This document shows, piece by piece, positions 6,779-10,405 of a stretch of 10,405 bases of DNA. Origin of the DNA: Clostridiales bacterium (GTDB taxonomy: Bacteria; Bacillota_A; Clostridia; Saccharofermentanales; Saccharofermentanaceae). Every line of letters starts with the position of its first letter. Position 1 is the stretch's first letter. The notes under the pieces are model-generated. The model made no database searches. It saw only the letters and a program-made list of their open reading frames with translations, and was not told the origin of the DNA. The position numbers were made by a program, and so were the translations under genes. The stretch spans positions 1 through 10,405 of the forward strand of contig JAGCGE010000275.1 in assembly GCA_017649745.1 (NCBI GenBank), in the 5' to 3' direction.

Positions 6779-6810
6779 ACGTCATAGTCACCTCTATTCA
6801 AATGAATTAA
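6779..6810 (-). promoter_or_regulatory. Conserved 5' leader of motif gene (copy 1)
   Basis: The 32 nt before ATG 6778 align without gaps to the 32 nt before ATG 10348. In the 21-nt core from AATTCATTTG through the ribosome-binding site GGTGA, 18 positions match. The core sits at the same distance from the start codon in both. It includes the AT-rich dyad arm and the Shine-Dalgarno. Confidence 0.65.
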
Positions 6811-6823
6811 TAAAGAATATAAT

Positions 6824-7330
6824 TTATTTCATCTGTTTTTCAGCCGTACAGAAATACATACCGGTACTATCATTTACAAAAACTTCCCTGGCAATATCTT
6901 CCGCAAGACCAGACCAATTCCCATTGTAATCTGACAGATTATCGTCGAAAAACTGTACAACTTCAGGTTTAAACCGAACGTAGCCATGGTTTACACCGGC
7001 TGGATCAATAAGATTTTGAACATCTTCAAGGATTGGATTCCCAGAAAATATCGTCTCATACAGCTTAATCCCCGGGTTTGCCTCAACATTCTCCATATCA
7101 TAGAGAACGATCCTAAGAGCAACATTTCCAAATATCTTATACGAGGCCATAACCCGATCCAAGGCTTCGAACTTTTTATGGTTTTTGACTTCTATGTTCA
7201 GAGTATAATCGCTATCGCCATCTTCACTCTGAATAAGATCGTTTACAATTATTTCAGGATCGTTTTCAAAAAGCGCCTGTACTTTCTTCTGGTATGTATA
7301 CCAAGGCGCTTCCAAATGCATTTTAATCAT
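6824..7330 (-). CDS. Hypothetical phage protein between terminase and portal module
   Basis: A 168-residue acidic protein with no recognised enzyme motif. It starts MIKMHLEAPWYTYQKKVQAL, then has FENDPEIIVNDL, a beta-rich-looking DYTLNIEVKNHKKFEALDRV, ILFG-like FGNVALRIVLYD, ETIFSGNPILEDVQ and GVNHGYVRFKPEVVQFFDDN. The C-terminus reads DIAREVF then TGMYFCTAEKQMK. The start is ATG 7328-7330, with AAAGGAGA 6-7 nt upstream; a second ATG three codons later is less well placed. It lies 15 bp after the terminase gene, with the 205-residue gene 45 bp downstream. I have seen similar 'HLEAPWYTYQKK' proteins beside terminase in Clostridia phages, so it is probably a conserved member of the packaging module, but I cannot assign a role. 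Confidence 0.75.
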   Translation of the reverse strand: MIKMHLEAPWYTYQKKVQALFENDPEIIVNDLIQSEDGDSDYTLNIEVKNHKKFEALDRVMASYKIFGNVALRIVLYDMENVEANPGIKLYETIFSGNPILEDVQNLIDPAGVNHGYVRFKPEVVQFFDDNLSDYNGNWSGLAEDIAREVFVNDSTGMYFCTAEKQMK

Positions 7331-7345
7331 TTTGATTCTCCTTTA

Positions 7346-9100
7346 TTATTCAAAGTCATCCTTATGCAATTTGTAAGCAATATAGGCATCCATAAGAGCC
7401 GCTACAGAGTCGATCTTATCTTCATGCCTTTTCTTAAGTAATTTTCTATTTCCATTTGTATCCGTTAAAGCTATACAGTTTCCCATACAGTAACTCATAA
7501 TCTCCTGATCGAATAACAAAAGTCGTTCCCCGGCAAGTTTCTTAATCTCGCCAAGTGGAACTGACTCTGTTTTTGCTCCCTGGATTACCTTCTCAATACC
7601 ATATGGTCCATTCTCAGTCTGCCATCTCTCAACAAATTCTCTTGCATTATACGGATCAAAGCCAAATGCTCGAACATCATAATTTACATCGTTGATGAAC
7701 TGATCTAGGTCGTCATAAACCTCAGTAATATCCAAAACGGTTCCTTCCAGAACAACAAGGCTTCCCTCGTCAATGAATTCCTCGTACTTGGTATGTATTG
7801 CCATTGGAAGCCTATTAAACGTCAATGAAGTAATGTAGCATCTTGTCTTTACACCAAAGGACTGATCTCGCATAGGAAACACAAATGTAAAAGCACAGAA
7901 GTCGTCACCCATAGAAAGGTCTGCTCCCATACTGCAAGCCATGCCCCAGAAATCGTTCTTTCGATTTGTTGGAAGAGTCTCTTCATAAGTGAAGAAATAC
8001 GTATAACCCTCCATCGGAATTCCAAAACGTTTCGCGAGAATGTCGTTTCTCTCAGAAGGAGCATGCTCCATACGTTCCTTATCCAATTCATAGGTTTCAT
8101 AAGAAACAGTCTTACCAAGATTCGGATTTGCCTTTACCCAGAACCACGGATCTTCTACTTCTTTAATATCGTCAAGCTTATAGTACCAGATTGATACGTG
8201 AGGGTTGTCGTATTCTCCTCGAAGAATCTTCATAAGTTCCATTTTGATTGTGTCGCCTGCCGCGTTACGAATCGTTCCTTCTGAACTCATCGCTACTATG
8301 ATGTAATCTTCAATCCCACCTTTTGCAGCTCCTTGTTCTAATGCACCAACAACGTCTTCTCGTATGTCTGCAGACAACCATTCGTCCACAGTGCAAACTT
8401 TGCATCTAAGTCCCTGCAGCTTATCTTTCGACATTGGTCTTACTTCAAGAAGCGATTCGGTCGTAAAGTTCTGAATTCCCTTTTTTGTAGACGCCAATTT
8501 CACACGATCGGCTTTTGATCCGGTCGTATTGTTTATAGAACCCTCTGTCAAAAACTGAAGAACGGGACCCCGAGACCGAGCGATAGCGGTTCTTATCGGG
8601 GAAATGATCTCCTCTGCCTGAAGCATCGTTGGGGCTGTTGTTACCTGATGCGTGGTAGATCGATCGACAATCATGAAATGGCTTTGAATACACGAGCCAT
8701 ACATCGATTTAGCAGCACCCCTGGCAACAATCAAATACTGCTTGTTCACAAGGCGTTTCTTAATTCGCCTTCGAACATATCGCCCTCCGCCACCGTATTT
8801 CGATGGCTGGTATACATCCCGTTCTGTGAAATAGTACCATCCGAAAATCTGTTCAGCCCAAAGTTTAAAAGTATCAAGCAAGTGCAATGGCTGCCCATCT
8901 GTCAGTGTCAGCTCATCCTCACAAAACCTTATAAAACCTTCTACCGCCAAATCATCGTAATAGTAATTCGGATCGTCAATCAAGCGATCGATTCGATTCA
9001 TTTCAAGCTCTATTGTTTGACATACCGGGATCTCGCCTCGTAATACGGCGTCCCGGAATTTACCATAATAAATCGGCACTGCCGTATTTGAAAGTGACAT
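7346..9100 (-). CDS. terL: Terminase large subunit (ATPase-nuclease)
   Basis: A 584-residue packaging motor protein that cuts concatemeric DNA and pumps it through the portal by ATP hydrolysis. The N-terminal ATPase domain shows a Walker A-like loop VARGAAKSMYGS (Lys131, Ser132) and a Walker B segment VCTVDEW (Asp239, Glu240). A motif like coupling motif III follows near YIIVAMSSEG (266-275). The C-terminal RNase H-fold nuclease shows GADLSMGDD (Asp394), GFDPYN (Asp482) and DKIDSVAALMDA (Asp561, Asp564) as the expected acidic metal-binding residues. Length and layout fit the Terminase_1 type of Firmicute phages. Start ATG 9098-9100 follows an AGAGGT ribosome-binding site. Odd point: the Walker A loop has Ala in place of the usual Gly just before the catalytic Lys. 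The 74-residue gene lies 28 bp upstream. No small terminase subunit is present in the window. Confidence 0.95.
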   Translation of the reverse strand: MSLSNTAVPIYYGKFRDAVLRGEIPVCQTIELEMNRIDRLIDDPNYYYDDLAVEGFIRFCEDELTLTDGQPLHLLDTFKLWAEQIFGWYYFTERDVYQPSKYGGGGRYVRRRIKKRLVNKQYLIVARGAAKSMYGSCIQSHFMIVDRSTTHQVTTAPTMLQAEEIISPIRTAIARSRGPVLQFLTEGSINNTTGSKADRVKLASTKKGIQNFTTESLLEVRPMSKDKLQGLRCKVCTVDEWLSADIREDVVGALEQGAAKGGIEDYIIVAMSSEGTIRNAAGDTIKMELMKILRGEYDNPHVSIWYYKLDDIKEVEDPWFWVKANPNLGKTVSYETYELDKERMEHAPSERNDILAKRFGIPMEGYTYFFTYEETLPTNRKNDFWGMACSMGADLSMGDDFCAFTFVFPMRDQSFGVKTRCYITSLTFNRLPMAIHTKYEEFIDEGSLVVLEGTVLDITEVYDDLDQFINDVNYDVRAFGFDPYNAREFVERWQTENGPYGIEKVIQGAKTESVPLGEIKKLAGERLLLFDQEIMSYCMGNCIALTDTNGNRKLLKKRHEDKIDSVAALMDAYIAYKLHKDDFE

Positions 9101-9128
9101 ATATTACCTCTGAATAAATATAAACGAA

Positions 9129-9353
9129 TCAATATTTCCTTATTTGCTTATGCTCTAGCGAATCTATGAAAGCATCATAGTCTTCCATAGGATTAAGAAA
9201 TCTTACTTTTCCTGTTTGTTTATTTACTATATAAAAGGGGGTTGAACTATTATTTACAAACATATAATAATTTGATTTATAATCACATACCTTAATCGCC
9301 CTAGCCTGAGACGCTCTATCGGCGATAATCTTAGCTTCGTTAATCGTAATCAT
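9129..9353 (-). CDS. Small protein coupled to the papain-like gene; accessory or candidate immunity partner
   Basis: A 74-residue protein starting MITINEAKIIADRASQARAI, with KVCDYKSNYYMFVNN, then TPFYIVNKQTGKVRFLNPME and DYDAFIDSLEH. The compact layout is helix, strands, then 'VNK-TGKVR-PMED-DAFI'. It resembles small phage proteins that accompany ELYHHG-GQKW genes, recognised from memory, not a named domain. The start is ATG 9351-9353: AAAGGAG lies 8 nt upstream. A GTG at 9360-9362 would overlap the ribosome-binding site and is rejected. The ATG overlaps the TGA of the upstream gene (ATGA, 4-bp overlap), a strong sign of coupled translation. Because the upstream protein has a toxin-like papain domain, a neutralising role is possible. 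A general structural accessory role is equally compatible, since relatives seem to occur beside motif genes without such a domain. Confidence 0.72.
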   Translation of the reverse strand: MITINEAKIIADRASQARAIKVCDYKSNYYMFVNNSSTPFYIVNKQTGKVRFLNPMEDYDAFIDSLEHKQIRKY

Positions 9354-10348
9354 TTGCAGCACTCCTTTATCGCATCCGGATCAAATTTAAGATTGTCAAA
9401 TCTGCAAACGTTTATATCGCTACAATCTTTTAATATTTTTATAGGATTCGTATACGTTTTTGAAACTTGCCCGTCTCTTATAATCATTTGACCATTTTTA
9501 ATTTCATAAAACATACTATGTCCGCCACCAAGAGTAAATCTAACTGTTAAATTTCCCCGTGCCCCATCTGGCTGAGATTTTAAAATTTTAGAAACAGTAT
9601 CTTGAGCGAATGCCTTTGCTTTACTGTTTGTAATTGATTCGAGAACGGTCGTCTTTCCATATCCGCCATATCGCTCAATTTTTGCATCAGGCATCCATCG
9701 TGTAATCTCTGCGTCAAAATATCCATTTCCAGACTTTTTAGCTGTTACATCAAATCCCCTTCTACGCATTTCATACGTCATAGTACAAAGCATACAATTA
9801 TTTTTACTATTAGTATTAAAATCATACAAATCGGGATTAACACGCTTAAGATCTTCTTCAGGAGTATACTCTCTTTCTTTTTTCTTAAACCCGGTGGCAG
9901 AATCAATCTCAAGATCCTTTCGTTCTTTCTCGTACTTATTTGCTTTTATCTTCCCATTTACATACATGGCTCCCCTAGCAATATCATGCGCCATACCAAT
10001 CGGATTTAATGTTACAGCGTCGAGAAGAACAAGTGCTGCAAATTGAACAGCCGGAGACTTTGATCCTTTTTCGCCATGATCTACTTTAGAAAAATCTATA
10101 TTTTCAAGATGAGAATCTGTCTTACTCATCTCTTTATAATCCTTATTCGTATAATACTTATTCCCACCGTTTAAACTATCCGATTCTCCTTTTCTTTCCT
10201 TTCTCGAACGCCCGTAATATCTTTGATATCCCGCATCTGTTAAGGTTCCGTCTTCGTTCTGGAAACGTCTATGATACCATTTTTGCCCTATAATACCATG
10301 ATGATATAGCTCGTCCGAATATGAAATACCAGCAATGTAATATTTCAT
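9350..10348 (-). CDS. Phage motif protein with C-terminal papain-like (Tox-PL-type) domain
   Basis: A 332-residue two-part protein. Residues 1-46 are the shared cassette MKYYIAGISYSDELYHHGII, then GQKWYHRRFQNEDGTLT. Residues 50-97 are a charged linker, and 98-125 form a hydrophobic stretch (FAALVLLDAVTLNPIGMA) that could contact membrane. The C-terminal domain (about 165-315) matches the papain-fold toxin 1 / glutamine-deamidase pattern: NNCMLCTMTYEMRRRGFDVTA (Cys185, Cys188), GGGHSMFYEI (His277) and IIRDGQ (Asp292), a Cys-His-Asp order. That family includes polymorphic-toxin tips and type III effectors; which chemistry applies here (deamidation or proteolysis) cannot be read from sequence. 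Start ATG 10346-10348 is supported by GGGGGTG 10 nt upstream; the TTG at 10355-10357 is too close to that site. It heads the packaging operon and overlaps the 74-residue gene by 4 bp. Likely virion-associated effector or head-maturation enzyme. Confidence 0.78.
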   Translation of the reverse strand: MKYYIAGISYSDELYHHGIIGQKWYHRRFQNEDGTLTDAGYQRYYGRSRKERKGESDSLNGGNKYYTNKDYKEMSKTDSHLENIDFSKVDHGEKGSKSPAVQFAALVLLDAVTLNPIGMAHDIARGAMYVNGKIKANKYEKERKDLEIDSATGFKKKEREYTPEEDLKRVNPDLYDFNTNSKNNCMLCTMTYEMRRRGFDVTAKKSGNGYFDAEITRWMPDAKIERYGGYGKTTVLESITNSKAKAFAQDTVSKILKSQPDGARGNLTVRFTLGGGHSMFYEIKNGQMIIRDGQVSKTYTNPIKILKDCSDINVCRFDNLKFDPDAIKECCK

Positions 10349-10380
10349 ATAGAACAATCACCCCCATCCAAATGAATTTT
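10349..10380 (-). promoter_or_regulatory. Conserved 5' leader of motif gene (copy 2)
   Basis: Partner of 6779-6810. On the minus strand it reads AATTCATTTGGATGGGGGTG followed by ATTGTTCTAT and ATG. The shared leader suggests that the two paralogous gene starts were duplicated together with their translation signals. Confidence 0.65.
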
Positions 10381-10394
10381 AATTAAATTCATTT
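10370..10394. repeat. AT-rich perfect inverted repeat upstream of the papain-like gene
   Basis: AAATGAATTT, a 5-nt spacer TAATT, then AAATTCATTT: ten-base arms with perfect complementarity. A less perfect dyad begins with AAATGAATTAAT at 6800-6829, at the matching position before the 205-residue gene. Only one G-C pair per arm, so an RNA hairpin would be weak. It could be a protein-binding operator or a weak terminator read on the plus strand (T-run follows). Purpose unknown. Confidence 0.55.
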
Positions 10395-10405
10395 TTTATT
10401 TCTTA

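Noticed and set aside
9129..9353. Firm assignment of the 74-residue protein as an immunity protein
   Set aside because: Only position and overlap support it; similar small proteins seem to occur beside motif genes lacking a toxin domain, so it is held as a hypothesis.
10370..10405. Hairpin plus T-run as a rho-independent terminator on the plus strand
   Set aside because: The stem has one G-C pair per arm and no plus-strand gene precedes it; kept only as an inverted repeat.

Overview
This window looks like part of a tailed phage or prophage (HK97-type siphovirus) from a low-to-mid GC Firmicute, most likely a gut Clostridia member. The evidence is strong AGGAGG or AGGTGA ribosome-binding sites, compact single-strand gene packing, and recognisable terminase, portal, capsid and major-tail proteins. 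All real genes lie on the minus strand, so transcription runs from high to low coordinates. Gaps are nearly all under 50 bp, and there are no RNA genes, insertion sequences or CRISPR arrays. The host assignment is inference from style and family resemblance only.

In transcription order, the window begins (10.4-9.1 kb) with a two-gene cassette. A 332-residue protein combines an N-terminal 'ELYHHG-GQKW' phage motif with a C-terminal papain-like (Tox-PL / glutamine-deamidase-like) domain. It overlaps by 4 bp a 74-residue partner gene. Next come the large terminase subunit (9.1-7.3 kb), a 168-residue unknown protein, and two further proteins carrying the same N-terminal motif. One of these is 205 residues. 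The other is a 607-residue protein built largely of amphipathic, LEA-like 'SNAGNWIGDRARDVG' repeats. The portal follows (4.3-2.9 kb), then a prohead protease fused in frame to the major capsid protein (2.9-1.0 kb), two short connector genes (0.95-0.33 kb), and the start of the major tail protein, cut by the window edge.

The logic is a head-assembly and DNA-packaging operon: TerL packages DNA through the portal into a capsid matured by the fused protease, and the connector proteins join head to tail. Three unrelated C-terminal modules (papain-like enzyme, LEA-like repeats, short basic protein) share one N-terminal cassette, and for two of them the resemblance extends into the 5' leader. I infer that the cassette is a virion- or portal-associated targeting module to which different cargo domains are attached. 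The other notable feature is a strong internal Shine-Dalgarno and ATG inside the protease-capsid fusion, which would let the phage make free capsid protein in excess of the protease fusion.
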